Below the pieces are notes generated by a model. It was not told the origin of the DNA. It searched no databases and saw nothing but the letters and a program-made list of their open reading frames with translations. Below are positions 26,177 to 35,490 of a stretch of 64,000 nucleotides of DNA, in pieces (positions within the stretch are counted from its first letter, which is position 1; each line of letters opens with the position of its first letter). The stretch lies in the NCBI RefSeq assembly GCF_900110165.1, contig NZ_FOCQ01000007.1, forward strand, positions 173,387 to 237,386, read 5' to 3'. Source of the stretch: Lihuaxuella thermophila (GTDB taxonomy: Bacteria; Bacillota; Bacilli; Thermoactinomycetales; Thermoactinomycetaceae). The position numbers and the translations under genes were made by a program.

Positions 26177-27376
26177 TTACTCCTTTAATCTTTTGAGAAT
26201 AGGCTGATTGGCCGTTCCAATTTGCTTGATACGAAAATCGACCTGAACCTCTACCGGCAGTTTGGCAAATGTCTGATCCCAATCTTTTTCCACACCGGCC
26301 CAATAGTCTGGATTGGAGCGTTGCAGTGCTTCTCCAAAACCGAAAACATCCGTTTTCCATTTTTTTGCTTTTGCGATGGAGCTTTGAATAAGGGAGCCGA
26401 TTTTTTCTTCGGATTCATTTTCGAACCAATCGATCGTCTTGGGATCGGTAATATCGATGTTGCCCATCGCTTCCCCAATGTTCGCGGTAACCTCGACGAA
26501 TACGCTCCCTTTTGGGTTTCCGTTCTGAACCCGGGTTTCGATCCTTGCTTTGGTTCGTATCACCTCTCCCAGAATTTTTCCTCCCCTTGGATCTCTCACA
26601 AAGCCGGTGGTGCTTCTTACATTGCCCATTGCGTAGTTATATCCTTTGCTCTCGTTTTCATTGAACCATCCAACCAGAACATCCTTTTTGAACACGGCAC
26701 TGCCGCCATATTGCAATATACTGGGCGGGGGAACGCTTTCCAACTTATCTACGGTCATGCCTTCTTCAATATCGCCATTCAGTTGAATGGCCGTTAATAC
26801 GGGATTTTTTCCCGGACTGATCAATTCGGAGACCAATTGATCCAAACGAACCTCTACCGTGGGAGCCCATGCTTTGGCCGACATTTCTAAAGAACGAAAC
26901 ATTTTTTCCGCAGGATTTTTTTCAATATGCGTCAGGGTGCTCAATATTTTTTCCGCCCGTGTTCCTTTAGCCACCACAATAAAAAAATTGCTGCGAAACT
27001 CATGGTCCCGCTCGATGAAATCGACCACCTCGGCAATTCCTTCTCTGGCCACATCTTCCCCGATGATCAGCATCCGCATGTGTCCCTGGTAGAGCTTGCG
27101 CGGGGTTTGCCTGGACATTTTTCGAAGGGCGTTAAATATGGTCATTTCTTTTGTCCGATATGTGGTGACCGGGGCATAATTTCCTCCCCCGCCCCCTCTT
27201 CCGGGAGAGATTTGTCCCGGGTTGATGACCTGGGCACTTAACAAATATTGGTCCCCGCTTTTATCAATCCCCAGGGCGGAGTTAATGGCCAGGTCATTCA
27301 ATTCCCGCCGGTTCCAACATCCGGTGAGCAGGATCAGGATCATGCAGACCCGGATCGGGATCAGAACCTTTTTCAT
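26177..27376 (-). CDS. gerAC: Spore germination lipoprotein C (GerAC family)
   Basis: 399 residues. The signal ends in LLTGCWNRRELNDLAI, the lipobox cysteine followed by the highly conserved WNRRELNDL stretch of GerAC. The middle carries RKLYQGHMRMLIIGEDVAREGI, also typical. It is the lipid-anchored component of the receptor on the outer face of the spore inner membrane. ATG 27376 has GGAAGGGAT upstream. A glycine-rich insertion (SPGRGGGGGNY) follows the first domain strand. Confidence 0.93.
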   Translation of the reverse strand: MKKVLIPIRVCMILILLTGCWNRRELNDLAINSALGIDKSGDQYLLSAQVINPGQISPGRGGGGGNYAPVTTYRTKEMTIFNALRKMSRQTPRKLYQGHMRMLIIGEDVAREGIAEVVDFIERDHEFRSNFFIVVAKGTRAEKILSTLTHIEKNPAEKMFRSLEMSAKAWAPTVEVRLDQLVSELISPGKNPVLTAIQLNGDIEEGMTVDKLESVPPPSILQYGGSAVFKKDVLVGWFNENESKGYNYAMGNVRSTTGFVRDPRGGKILGEVIRTKARIETRVQNGNPKGSVFVEVTANIGEAMGNIDITDPKTIDWFENESEEKIGSLIQSSIAKAKKWKTDVFGFGEALQRSNPDYWAGVEKDWDQTFAKLPVEVQVDFRIKQIGTANQPILKRLKE

Positions 27377-27415
27377 TTGCAAATCCCTTCCCCCAAAAAA
27401 CGATGGTCCATTTGA

Positions 27416-28948
27416 TTACGAAGTCGGGTTGAAAAAGGTGGAATGTTTCTTTTTCGTTCTTCTGATGAGATGGGGTCGAAACATCAGGCCCAATTGGGGA
27501 AAACGAAATAACGCATCCCTTTGGTCGGAAACGATGAACGGAGCGAATGGCGCCGTATACGGAACGCCGAAAGAACTGAGACTGCACAAATGCAGGACGA
27601 GCGCAAAAATGCCCACAAATATCCCGAACAAACCAAAGGAAGACGCCAAAGCCATGATAAGAAACCGTAAAATCCGAATGGAGATGGACATATCATAGGA
27701 CGGAATAATAAAGCTGGAAATCGCGGTGATGGAAACCACGATCACCATGGCCGGAGAAGCAAGTCCCGCGTTGACGGCGGCATCACCGATGACAACAGTT
27801 CCCACGATGGAGATGGCCTGGCCTACCGCACGAGGCATCCGAATTCCCGCCTCACGCAAAATCTCAAAAGTGGTTTCCATGAGCAGTGCTTCAACAAAAG
27901 CAGGAAAGGGGATCCCCTCTCTCTGGGCCGCCAATCCGACCGGGAGTGGTGTCGGCAACATCTCTTGATGAAACGTGGTGATAGCCACATATAAGGAGGG
28001 ACCCAAAAATGCGATAAATAATGCCAGTAATCGGAGCAAACGGATCAACGTACTGATATCCGCACGGTGATAATAATCTTCAGGTGATTGATAGAATTGG
28101 TTAAATAGTGCTGGGACTACCAAAACGAACGGAGTACCCTGGGTCAGAATGGCCACACGCCCTTCCAACAAAGCAGCGGCCACGACATCGGGACGTTCGG
28201 TATTGTAAATGGTTGGAAAAGGCGTGAGGGAGTGATCCTGGATCATTTCCTCGATATAGGCGCTCTCCAAGACGCCGTCCATATCGATGCTCCGAATGCG
28301 TTTTCGCACTTCCTGAACGATATGTTCACCGGCAGTCCCTTTGATGTACATAATTCCGACTTCCGTTTGCGTCATACGTCCGATGGTGTATGTTTCCAGG
28401 CATAAATCCGGCAGCTTGATTTTTCGGCGAATCAATGAAGTATTCGTTGAAAATGTTTCTGTAAATCCTTCCCTTGGGCCACGAACCAAAGTTTGGGAGT
28501 GGGGCTCCGATATATCGCGGTCTTTCCATCCCTTCGCTTTGGCATGAATGCCTTGAGCTTGCTGATCGAGGAGTATGACGGCGCCGCCATTCAAAATGGC
28601 TTTAATCAGGGAATCGAAGTCGGAAATATACGCAATATCCCCGATCGTAAGAACTTGTTGTTTGATGAAGTCAAAATAATTCTGCTGCTTTCTATTGGTC
28701 TCATCCATGTCCAACATCAATGATTCCATGATGTAATCATGGATGGACGGGAGATCGGCCAGACCTTCAATATAAATGATTCCGGCTTTGATCGGTTCGG
28801 TTTTGCCGATTTGGATTTCCCGTATGATCAAATCACTGCTGTGGTAAAAGATTTCTTGGATCCGTTCGATATTTTTGCTGAGGCTGGTATCCAGGCCGTT
28901 GGCATTTTCTTTTCTTTGCTGGTTGTCCTTATGAAAAAAACCTCTCAT
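27416..28948 (-). CDS. gerAA: Spore germination protein A (GerAA family)
   Basis: 510 residues. A soluble N-terminal domain (about 1-270), with the motif EVGIMYIKGTAGEHIVQEVRKRI, precedes five or six membrane segments and a short basic tail. Later motifs are RVAILTQGTPFVLVVPALF and GIRMPRAVGQAISIVGTVVIGDAAV, the best conserved in GerAA. It forms the ligand-gated channel of the receptor. First gene of the operon A-C-D-B. Confidence 0.94.
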   Translation of the reverse strand: MRGFFHKDNQQRKENANGLDTSLSKNIERIQEIFYHSSDLIIREIQIGKTEPIKAGIIYIEGLADLPSIHDYIMESLMLDMDETNRKQQNYFDFIKQQVLTIGDIAYISDFDSLIKAILNGGAVILLDQQAQGIHAKAKGWKDRDISEPHSQTLVRGPREGFTETFSTNTSLIRRKIKLPDLCLETYTIGRMTQTEVGIMYIKGTAGEHIVQEVRKRIRSIDMDGVLESAYIEEMIQDHSLTPFPTIYNTERPDVVAAALLEGRVAILTQGTPFVLVVPALFNQFYQSPEDYYHRADISTLIRLLRLLALFIAFLGPSLYVAITTFHQEMLPTPLPVGLAAQREGIPFPAFVEALLMETTFEILREAGIRMPRAVGQAISIVGTVVIGDAAVNAGLASPAMVIVVSITAISSFIIPSYDMSISIRILRFLIMALASSFGLFGIFVGIFALVLHLCSLSSFGVPYTAPFAPFIVSDQRDALFRFPQLGLMFRPHLIRRTKKKHSTFFNPTS

Positions 28949-29030
28949 CACTTCACCTCTATCCCGTCACATATTTTTTCCAAATGAGGCAATTCCCATC
29001 CAAACTCCAGTGAAGCCACAGAGGTTGATA

Positions 29031-29064
29031 TAAAAATAAAAAACGCCCAGTACAAGAACTGGAC
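29031..29064 (-). terminator. Terminator of the cvfC gene
   Basis: On the minus strand CCAGT and ACTGG (plus G-C additions) form a short stem with a seven-base loop, followed by TTTTTT. It lies 30 bases after the cvfC stop. Confidence 0.65.
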
Positions 29065-29092
29065 GCATACACATCGATGAGCGAGAGCCCGT

Positions 29093-30256
29093 TTAATCGT
29101 TTCCCTTTTTCTCCCCGGAAATGCTTCTGGTCATTTGCTGCCATACGGTTCCGCTCGCCTCTTCCCCGCGTTCGATGCGCTCCAAAGCAATTTGAGCCTG
29201 CATTCGCACTTCAAACTCCGGATCGTTGACAGCTTCTTTTAAGGCCGGAATCGCCGTTTCGTCACCCACCTCGTATAAAAACCGGGCTGCGCGCCAGCGG
29301 ACGAGTTTGTTTTTGTCTCTCAAAGCTTCGCACATGGCAGGAGTCGCATCCGGATCTCCCATGTCTGATAAGGAGTCTCCTGCAGTTCTGCGCACAATCG
29401 CTGAGGGATCTTTAAGCGCACGATAAAGATATGGAAGGACCTCTTTTTCTCCGATCAACCCGAGATAGACAACGGCCAGGCGCCGAATCGCCGTTTTTTC
29501 ATCACCGAGCGCTTTATCCAGGACAGGGATGGCTTCAAGCGTTGGCTCCATTTGTTCTAAGGCGGCATATCGTTTTTCCCACTCCGGATGATCCAAGGCT
29601 GATAACACGTCTTGGACGGAGATGCCTTCCCGTTTGGTCTGCCGCTCATTTTCCGGCGCAAAAGCCGCCTCGACCAGGGATTTTAGACGCACCTCGTCAT
29701 ACGCGGCGGCAATCTCTTCGGCTACTTGTTCACCCACCTCCTGAAGGTTTCCGTAACGCGGGCTCTGCTCTTCCCATTTTCGCTCAAACACAAGGTTGGT
29801 AGTGGCCGATTGGGCCTTCATCACGGCTTCCTTAAAACGTTCCGGCAAACCGACCCGCACTTCCTCCCCGTCTTTCACACATTTGACTTGAATAGGTATA
29901 CCTTTCAGTTTCTGAATGTAGACAGTTACTTCACCAAAAGATTCTGCTGCTGTTCGTTCGGCTTCTCCGGCAACCGGAGCCATTTGACTTTTACCGTCGG
30001 CTTCGCCCAATGCTTCGCGCGCTTTGGATAAAACCGTTTGCCAATCCGCTTTGGGATGTCGTTCCAATGAAATGAAATCGAGAACTTGGAAAACGCCTAT
30101 CACGCCCTCGATCATCAGCAATTTTTGGATATAACCGGGAGCTTGCTCCTTGCTGGCCAGCGAAAAGTTATAACTCTTTCCCGGCGGCAATGATTCATCC
30201 AGATTCAATTTCATGACGTTGGGACTGGGGGTCGGTTCAATGGATACAATTTTCAT
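29093..30256 (-). CDS. cvfC: Conserved virulence factor C-like protein (Nfu N-terminal domain plus HEAT repeats)
   Basis: 387 residues. Residues 1-85 resemble the Nfu/scaffold N-terminal domain (EPTPSPNVMKLNLDESLPPGKSY and IEGVIGVFQVLDFISLER). From about 195 on there are HEAT-like repeats (VLDKALGDEKTAIRRLAVVYLGLIGEKEVLPYL and similar). This is the architecture of YpgR/CvfC of Bacillus and Staphylococcus. The Cys pair of iron-sulfur scaffolds is not present, so it is not an Nfu scaffold proper. Function in detail is unknown. AAGGAGTG precedes ATG 30256. Confidence 0.85.
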   Translation of the reverse strand: MKIVSIEPTPSPNVMKLNLDESLPPGKSYNFSLASKEQAPGYIQKLLMIEGVIGVFQVLDFISLERHPKADWQTVLSKAREALGEADGKSQMAPVAGEAERTAAESFGEVTVYIQKLKGIPIQVKCVKDGEEVRVGLPERFKEAVMKAQSATTNLVFERKWEEQSPRYGNLQEVGEQVAEEIAAAYDEVRLKSLVEAAFAPENERQTKREGISVQDVLSALDHPEWEKRYAALEQMEPTLEAIPVLDKALGDEKTAIRRLAVVYLGLIGEKEVLPYLYRALKDPSAIVRRTAGDSLSDMGDPDATPAMCEALRDKNKLVRWRAARFLYEVGDETAIPALKEAVNDPEFEVRMQAQIALERIERGEEASGTVWQQMTRSISGEKKGND

Positions 30257-30352
30257 CACCGGACACTCCTTTCGGGATCATGATGCAACAAGAATTGAAC
30301 AGCCTGTACCAACCGACGGGGGAACCCTCCAGCGGGCCGTGCTCAGCTACAG

Positions 30353-30389
30353 AAAAACCTCTGAAGCCTTGAAGCTGCAGAGGTTTTTC
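30353..30389. terminator. Terminator of efp
   Basis: AAAAACCTCT (30353-30362) and AGAGGTTTTT (30380-30389) form a ten-base-pair stem ending in a T run on both strands. It separates efp from cvfC. Confidence 0.8.
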
Positions 30390-30399
30390 GGGAATGGCG

Positions 30400-30957
30400 T
30401 TAAGCGCGGGACACGTATTCGCCGGAGCGTGTATCGACAACGATGCGATCCCCAACGTTGATGAACAGCGGAACTTGCACAACGAAGCCGGTGGACAGTT
30501 TTGCCGGTTTGCTTCCGCCTGTAGCGGTATCGCCGCGGATTCCGGGATCGGTTTCCACCACTTCCAGTTCCACCGTGTTCGGCAGCTGAACTCCGATTGT
30601 CTCGCCTTTAAAAATAATCAGTTGGACGTTCATATTCTCTTGCAGGAAGTTGAGCTCGTATTTTAAGCGTTCAGCAGGAAGCGTGATTTGATCATAGGTT
30701 TCATTGTCCATGAACGTGTACTCGCCGCCGCTTTCATAGAGATATTGCATCTGACGGGTTTCCACCATCGCTCTCGGCACTTTTTCCCCCGCTCGGAACG
30801 TGCGCTCTTGAATGTTTCCGTTCCGCATATTGCGCAGTTTGGAACGAACAAAAGCCGCACCTTTTCCGGGTTTTACATGCTGGAATTCCATTACTTGCCA
30901 TACATCACCATCTAGTTCAATGGTTAAACCAGTGCGAAAATCGTTTACACTAATCAT
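30400..30957 (-). CDS. efp: Translation elongation factor P
   Basis: 185 residues, full length, with the three domains of EF-P. The tip loop reads [10 protein letters not shown], so Lys32 is present; in B. subtilis this lysine carries 5-aminopentanol. EF-P relieves ribosomes stalled at proline runs. It follows papA by 18 bases, in the conserved order aroQ-papA-efp. Confidence 0.97.
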   Translation of the reverse strand: MISVNDFRTGLTIELDGDVWQVMEFQHVKPGKGAAFVRSKLRNMRNGNIQERTFRAGEKVPRAMVETRQMQYLYESGGEYTFMDNETYDQITLPAERLKYELNFLQENMNVQLIIFKGETIGVQLPNTVELEVVETDPGIRGDTATGGSKPAKLSTGFVVQVPLFINVGDRIVVDTRSGEYVSRA

Positions 30958-30975
30958 CTTTTTTCCTCCAGATCA

Positions 30976-32046
30976 TCAGTCGATAATGATAAGTTCTTTG
31001 GTGCAGTGGGTGAGAACTTCGCCCCCGGCTTCGGTGACAAGCACATCATCCTCAATCCGCACCCCACCAAAATCAGGAAGATAGATGCCGGGTTCAACCG
31101 TAACCACCATACCGGGAGCCAGAGGGGTATCCCCTTGGGGAGAGAGGCGTGGGGCTTCATGCACTTCCAAGCCGAGTCCGTGACCGGTTCCGTGACCAAA
31201 ATAGCCTCCGTAACCGTGCCGGGCAATATAATCCCGCGCGGCCGCATCGGCTTCCCTGCCCGTGATGCCCGGTCGAATGGCGCTGATCGCGAGCTTGCCC
31301 GCCTCTAATACAATATCATAAATTTCTTTTTGCTTCTCGCTTGGTTTCCCCAACACGATCGTGCGGGTGATATCCGAAGCATAACCTTTGTAATAAGCAC
31401 CGAAGTCCAGGGTAACGAGATCCCCTTTTTCCAGCCTTTTGTCACTGGCTGTTCCGTGAGGCAAAGCAGAACGCTTCCCGGATGCCACGATGATGTCGAA
31501 CGAAGAAGAAGACGCTCCCATTTCACGAATGATGAATTCGAGGCGCATCGCGATCTCCGTTTCCCGCATTCCCGGTTGGATCTCTTTGACGATCTGTTCA
31601 AAGGTTTGATCGGCAATCCTCGCTGCTTGACGGATGATCGCCAGCTCCTCTTCGTCCTTGATCATGCGCAGCTGTTCCACCAGACCGCTCACCGGCTGGG
31701 TAGGAATCCCGTCCAATGCCTCTTCCAGTTGTTTATGCTGGGCATAAGTCAAATGGTCCTGCTCAAAAGCCAGAGATTGGATACCCAGTTTCCGGCACGC
31801 TTCGGCGACCGCTCCAAAAATCTGCCCTTTATGCTCGGACACCGAGAGATGGGGAGCCTGTTCTTTCACTTGCGTGAGATAGCGGAAATCGGTGACCAGC
31901 ACAGCCTCCTCGGCCGTGATTAAAGCGAGGCCCGCAGAACCGGTAAATCCGGTAATATAGCGCCGGTTTACCGGATGACTGACCAGCATGGCCCGGATGC
32001 CTCTATCATGCATCTGCTTTCTGAGACGCGCGATTCGCTGTTCCAT
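30976..32046 (-). CDS. papA: Xaa-Pro aminopeptidase/dipeptidase (M24 family)
   Basis: 356 residues from ATG 32046 (MEQRIARLRKQMHDRGIRAM), chosen for spacing to AAGGGGTGA. A creatinase-like N-terminal domain precedes the pita-bread catalytic domain with all metal ligands: LDFGAYYKGYASDITRT (two Asp), GHGTGHGLGLEVHE (His), EPGIY and RIEDDVLV (two Glu). It cleaves N-terminal residues next to proline. Placed between aroQ and efp, as in B. subtilis. Confidence 0.94.
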   Translation of the reverse strand: MEQRIARLRKQMHDRGIRAMLVSHPVNRRYITGFTGSAGLALITAEEAVLVTDFRYLTQVKEQAPHLSVSEHKGQIFGAVAEACRKLGIQSLAFEQDHLTYAQHKQLEEALDGIPTQPVSGLVEQLRMIKDEEELAIIRQAARIADQTFEQIVKEIQPGMRETEIAMRLEFIIREMGASSSSFDIIVASGKRSALPHGTASDKRLEKGDLVTLDFGAYYKGYASDITRTIVLGKPSEKQKEIYDIVLEAGKLAISAIRPGITGREADAAARDYIARHGYGGYFGHGTGHGLGLEVHEAPRLSPQGDTPLAPGMVVTVEPGIYLPDFGGVRIEDDVLVTEAGGEVLTHCTKELIIID

Positions 32047-32050
32047 CATT

Positions 32051-32509
32051 TCACCCCTTATTATGATCCGCCTCACCTTCTGTCAATCCATGTATCGCGG
32101 CAAGCGCCAATTCGTAACTAAGCGGCCCGAAACCGGCGATCTGGCCGTGACATACAGGTGCGGTTACAGATGTGTGACGGAATGGTTCTCGAGCGTGAAT
32201 ATTGGATAAATGCACTTCGAAAACGGGCACATCAACTGACGCAATGGCGTCCCGCAAAGCATAACTATAATGGGTATAGGCACCCGGATTAAAAATTATG
32301 TAATCAAACTCGCCATCGGCTTTGTGAATGTAATCGATCAGTTCACCTTCCATGTTGCTTTGGGCGAAACTGACGTGGAGCCCCCATTCTTTTCCTTTGT
32401 GTACCAATCGTTCGTTGATTTCATCCAGTGTCACTTTCCCGTACACACCGGTTTCTCTCTTTCCCAGTCGATTCAGGTTGGGACCATGGAGAACCAGTAC
32501 TTTAACCAT
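32051..32509 (-). CDS. aroQ: Type II 3-dehydroquinate dehydratase
   Basis: 152 residues from ATG 32509 (MVKVLVLHGPNLNRLGKRETGVYG) after GGGAGGTG. Diagnostic motifs are GPNLNRLG, the catalytic-loop tyrosine in TGVYG, NPGAYTHYSYALRDAI and EVHLSNIHAREPFR. It makes 3-dehydroshikimate in the shikimate pathway. Length is normal for type II enzymes. Confidence 0.96.
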   Translation of the reverse strand: MVKVLVLHGPNLNRLGKRETGVYGKVTLDEINERLVHKGKEWGLHVSFAQSNMEGELIDYIHKADGEFDYIIFNPGAYTHYSYALRDAIASVDVPVFEVHLSNIHAREPFRHTSVTAPVCHGQIAGFGPLSYELALAAIHGLTEGEADHNKG

Positions 32510-32724
32510 CGGGCCACCTCCCCACATTCCTCCCGTCATTGTATCACAAAAGCGGGGAACTCGGTTGGACAATCATCCGGGCATTATTATATTCTCCCAT
32601 GTTTATCTTCATTTGTCCATGGTTTCAACTCTACACCATACCGAACACCCCTACTTTATGTTAGAATAAAGACACCTTAGTAGACGTGAGATTGACAACC
32701 TTTCGAAGGTGGTGCATATCGTCA

Positions 32725-33708
32725 GTGGCTGACAAACCAATCCTCTATGGCGGCCAAGCTGTCATCGAAGGCGTCATGTTCGGCGGCCGCTATTCACAAG
32801 TTACGGCAATCCGCCGGAAAGATGGTCGAATCGAAACATACGAAGTATTCAAAAAACAATCCCCTTCATTGGATTTCCTAAAAAAAATCCCGATGATCCG
32901 CGGGATCGTATCTCTGATTGAAGCCAGTGCGTCAGGCGCAAAACATCTGCAGTTCGCCTCGGAAAAATTTGAATTGGAAGAAGACGAAGATGAAAATGAA
33001 GTTTCCTCCTCTCAAGCGGAAGCAGAACAAAAAGAGTCCAAACTCGTCATGATCTTTGGGGTTGCTGTGGTCGGTGTGTTGTCTTTGCTCTTCGGCAAAA
33101 TCATCTTTACCGCTCTCCCCGCTTTTCTGGCAAGTGTGTTATTTGATCGTTACGTAGAAAATCTGATCCTGCAAAATTTAATCGAAGGCGCAATCAAGAC
33201 GGCTCTGTTACTCACCTATCTGTGGATGATCTCCCAGGCTCCTCTGATCAAACGAGTTTTTCAATATCATGGAGCCGAACACAAAGTGATTAGCACCTAT
33301 GAGTTAGGGCAAGAATTAACAGTAAAGAATGTGCAGAAACAATCCACCCTGCATTATCGGTGCGGGAGCAGTTTCATTATTCTGTCGATCATTGTCGGAG
33401 TGATCGTCTACTCTTTCTTCAGCTACGACAATGTATGGGATCGCATCCTCACGCGATTGCTGCTCATTCCCGTCGTGCTCGGACTTTCCTATGAGTTGCT
33501 TCGGGCGACCAATGCGGTGCGCGACATCCCCGTTCTCACTTATCTCGGCTACCCCGGCCTGTGGCTGCAAAAACTGACGACCCGAGAACCTACGGATGAA
33601 CAAGTGGAAGTAGCCATCGCTGCCTTTAAACGCATGCTGGAACTGGATGCCCGCGTCGAAGGGGAAATGGCCTCCCGGCAAGCGACCTTTGCACATTCGA
33701 GTCTTTAA
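32725..33708 (+). CDS. yqhQ: DUF1385 membrane protein YqhQ
   Basis: 327 residues from GTG 32725 (VADKPILYGGQAVIEGVMFGG), the usual YqhQ N-terminus; an open frame to 32686 is possible but not supported. Conserved stretches are YGGQAVIEGVMFGG, FQYHGAEHKVISTYE and LHYRCGSSFIIL. Four hydrophobic segments lie at about 108-128, 165-183, 220-240 and 255-275. An acidic loop (ELEEDEDENE) precedes the first. The function is unknown. Divergent from aroQ, same as in B. subtilis. Confidence 0.92.
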   Translation: MADKPILYGGQAVIEGVMFGGRYSQVTAIRRKDGRIETYEVFKKQSPSLDFLKKIPMIRGIVSLIEASASGAKHLQFASEKFELEEDEDENEVSSSQAEAEQKESKLVMIFGVAVVGVLSLLFGKIIFTALPAFLASVLFDRYVENLILQNLIEGAIKTALLLTYLWMISQAPLIKRVFQYHGAEHKVISTYELGQELTVKNVQKQSTLHYRCGSSFIILSIIVGVIVYSFFSYDNVWDRILTRLLLIPVVLGLSYELLRATNAVRDIPVLTYLGYPGLWLQKLTTREPTDEQVEVAIAAFKRMLELDARVEGEMASRQATFAHSSL

Positions 33709-33744
33709 AGAATCCGCTTAGGGTTATGAGAGGGTGATGGGTTG

Positions 33745-34029
33745 ATGCACAGTTCAACCTCAAAAGGATGGCACTATCTTCTGATTTCCCTTGTCGCCAT
33801 CGGCTTCTTCGTCGAGCTGTTTCGATCACCTTTATCCATTATCATTCCCTTGTTGATCATCGGGATCGTCTATTACTTATACAAGTTTCCACCGCGCTGG
33901 CTGCTTCGGATGGGTTCCGTCTCTCGTCCCGCTTTTCCGAGAAACAACAAGAGCAAAAGCAAAACGTCCAAAAAGAAGCGGAGACCTTTTCGCGTCATCG
34001 ATGGCAACAAGAAAAAAGAAACCTTATAA
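33745..34029 (+). CDS. yqhP: Small membrane protein, YqhP-like
   Basis: 94 residues with two hydrophobic segments (about 10-28 and 31-47) and a strongly basic tail (SKSKTSKKKRRPFRVIDGNKKK). Position between yqhQ and yqhO matches B. subtilis yqhP (SA1362 family); sequence similarity I can judge only roughly. ATG 33745 has GAGAGGGTG upstream. Confidence 0.65.
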   Translation: MHSSTSKGWHYLLISLVAIGFFVELFRSPLSIIIPLLIIGIVYYLYKFPPRWLLRMGSVSRPAFPRNNKSKSKTSKKKRRPFRVIDGNKKKETL

Positions 34030-34031
34030 TC

Positions 34032-34081
34032 GTTTCCATAAAGAAAGGCCAGTTCAAAAACTGGCCTTTCTTTATGGAAAC
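34032..34081. terminator. Strong bidirectional terminator with 23-base-pair perfect stem
   Basis: Bases 34032-34054 pair perfectly with 34059-34081 across a four-base loop (CAAA). It ends the convergent genes yqhP and the PrcB-like gene, and its right arm includes the stop codon of the latter. Confidence 0.92.
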
Positions 34082-34443
34082 CGTACCAACGATTGATCCG
34101 GCCGAACCAGCCAAACACGTATTTTTCCTTGTACCTGGGCGACAATATAAGGATAAACCACCACCTGGGGATACATTCTCCCCCGAAGAGGAAGCTTCTC
34201 CTCGATCAGCACATCCGTGCCTTCCGGGCCCGACTCCACTTTTACCATTTCCAGCCGGTAACCCGGATTTGGCCTCTGCCCCAAAGCGATGAGAACATAC
34301 GTATGTTTCTGAAGGCGAAATTCAAATACGCCACGAAATCTCTTCTGTTCCTGAATCCATTCCAATACGGGTGCCGGAAGCTTTTTTTGTTCTTTTAAGG
34401 GAATGGGTTTAAACCAGGATCCAAAGGTCTTCTGATAGGCCAT
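34072..34443 (-). CDS. PrcB-domain-like protein
   Basis: 123 residues, no signal peptide. The core YVLIALGQRPNPGYRLEMVKVE, followed by YPQVVVYPYIVAQV, resembles the C-terminal PrcB domain of protease complex subunits. Usually such proteins are exported; here no signal is seen. The function is unknown. It ends inside a 23-base-pair terminator stem and follows yqhO by seven bases, so it is likely co-transcribed with it. Confidence 0.6.
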   Translation of the reverse strand: MAYQKTFGSWFKPIPLKEQKKLPAPVLEWIQEQKRFRGVFEFRLQKHTYVLIALGQRPNPGYRLEMVKVESGPEGTDVLIEEKLPLRGRMYPQVVVYPYIVAQVQGKIRVWLVRPDQSLVRFP

Positions 34444-34450
34444 CTTTGAC

Positions 34451-35407
34451 TCACCTCTTTTCCGTAGACGGCCGGATCTGATAAGTAACCTGTCTTTTCA
34501 CACCCCTGACAGCCAGATAATGATCGAAATTCCAGGTTTTAAAGAATTGTTCGGCCGCTTTGACTCCTGATTGAAACAATTGTTCCTTCTTTTCCCTCGA
34601 GATAGAAAAATCAGTCATTTTAACATCCAGTGTGGGCACCATGATCGTCCGTACCTGATCCTGTTCCTGAATATGCCGGTTATCGTGGGCATCCATCATC
34701 GTAAACAGAATGGAGCGAAACATACTCAACGGCCCGTAAATCTTATGAACGTGTTCGGCTTGATTCTCGGTTAACCGAAAACCCAAGGTAGGCCATCTCG
34801 GGTTGTCTTGGTCAAAGAGCCAGACCGGAAAATTACTCAACACCGCTCCGTCCACAACATAACAGACCGAGCCTGTCGGTTTGTGTATAATTTTAACCGG
34901 CTCAAAGAAGAATGGTATGCTGCAGCTCATGCGGACAATTCGAGCTACTGACAACTCCTTGGGATTATAGCCGTATTGTTCCAGGTCGTGAGGCAAAACC
35001 AGCAATCGGCCCCTGGAAATATCGGAAGCGATGATATGAAGTTCCCTGTCCCCCTTTAAATCGCCAAAGGTACGAATTCCTTTAGCCAATAGCAATTTCT
35101 CGATCCACCGCTCCAAAGGGAGCCCTGAAAACATCCCTTTTTTGATCCACAGACGGATGGTCGGACCCAAATACGGCAATTGATCATACCAAGAAGGAAG
35201 AATAAAGTCCACAAAATCCTGCTCAATCATGATCTGGTACAATTCTTTCGCCGTATACCCCGCTGCGAGCAGAGAGGCAACAATCGAACCTGCTGAAGTA
35301 CCCGCTAACTTTCTCCATTTAAACCCTTTTTCTTCCGCGACACAAAGAGCGCCAACCAAGCCAATCCCTTTCACCCCTCCACCTTCAAACACGGCATCCG
35401 CCCACAT
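34451..35407 (-). CDS. yqhO: Patatin-like phospholipase YqhO
   Basis: 318 residues from ATG 35407 (MWADAVFEGGGVKGIG), preceded by GGGAGGAG. It has the oxyanion glycine motif GGGVKGIG (about 9-16), nucleophile elbow GTSAG (36-40) and catalytic aspartate motif DGA (VDGAVLSNFP), so the Ser-Asp dyad of patatins is complete. Likely a cytosolic lipid acyl hydrolase. Position between mntR and yqhP matches B. subtilis. Confidence 0.92.
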   Translation of the reverse strand: MWADAVFEGGGVKGIGLVGALCVAEEKGFKWRKLAGTSAGSIVASLLAAGYTAKELYQIMIEQDFVDFILPSWYDQLPYLGPTIRLWIKKGMFSGLPLERWIEKLLLAKGIRTFGDLKGDRELHIIASDISRGRLLVLPHDLEQYGYNPKELSVARIVRMSCSIPFFFEPVKIIHKPTGSVCYVVDGAVLSNFPVWLFDQDNPRWPTLGFRLTENQAEHVHKIYGPLSMFRSILFTMMDAHDNRHIQEQDQVRTIMVPTLDVKMTDFSISREKKEQLFQSGVKAAEQFFKTWNFDHYLAVRGVKRQVTYQIRPSTEKR

Positions 35408-35454
35408 GGCCACTCCTCCCAACATTTATATTAATCAAATGTGTATGTTGATGA

Positions 35455-35490
35455 CGAAAAAAAAACCCTGGAAACGAGTCCATGGGTTAA
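35455..35490 (-). terminator. Terminator of mntR
   Basis: On the minus strand AACCC-TGG pairs with CCA-GGGTT (one bulged base), followed by nine T. It overlaps the mntR stop codon. Confidence 0.75.
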
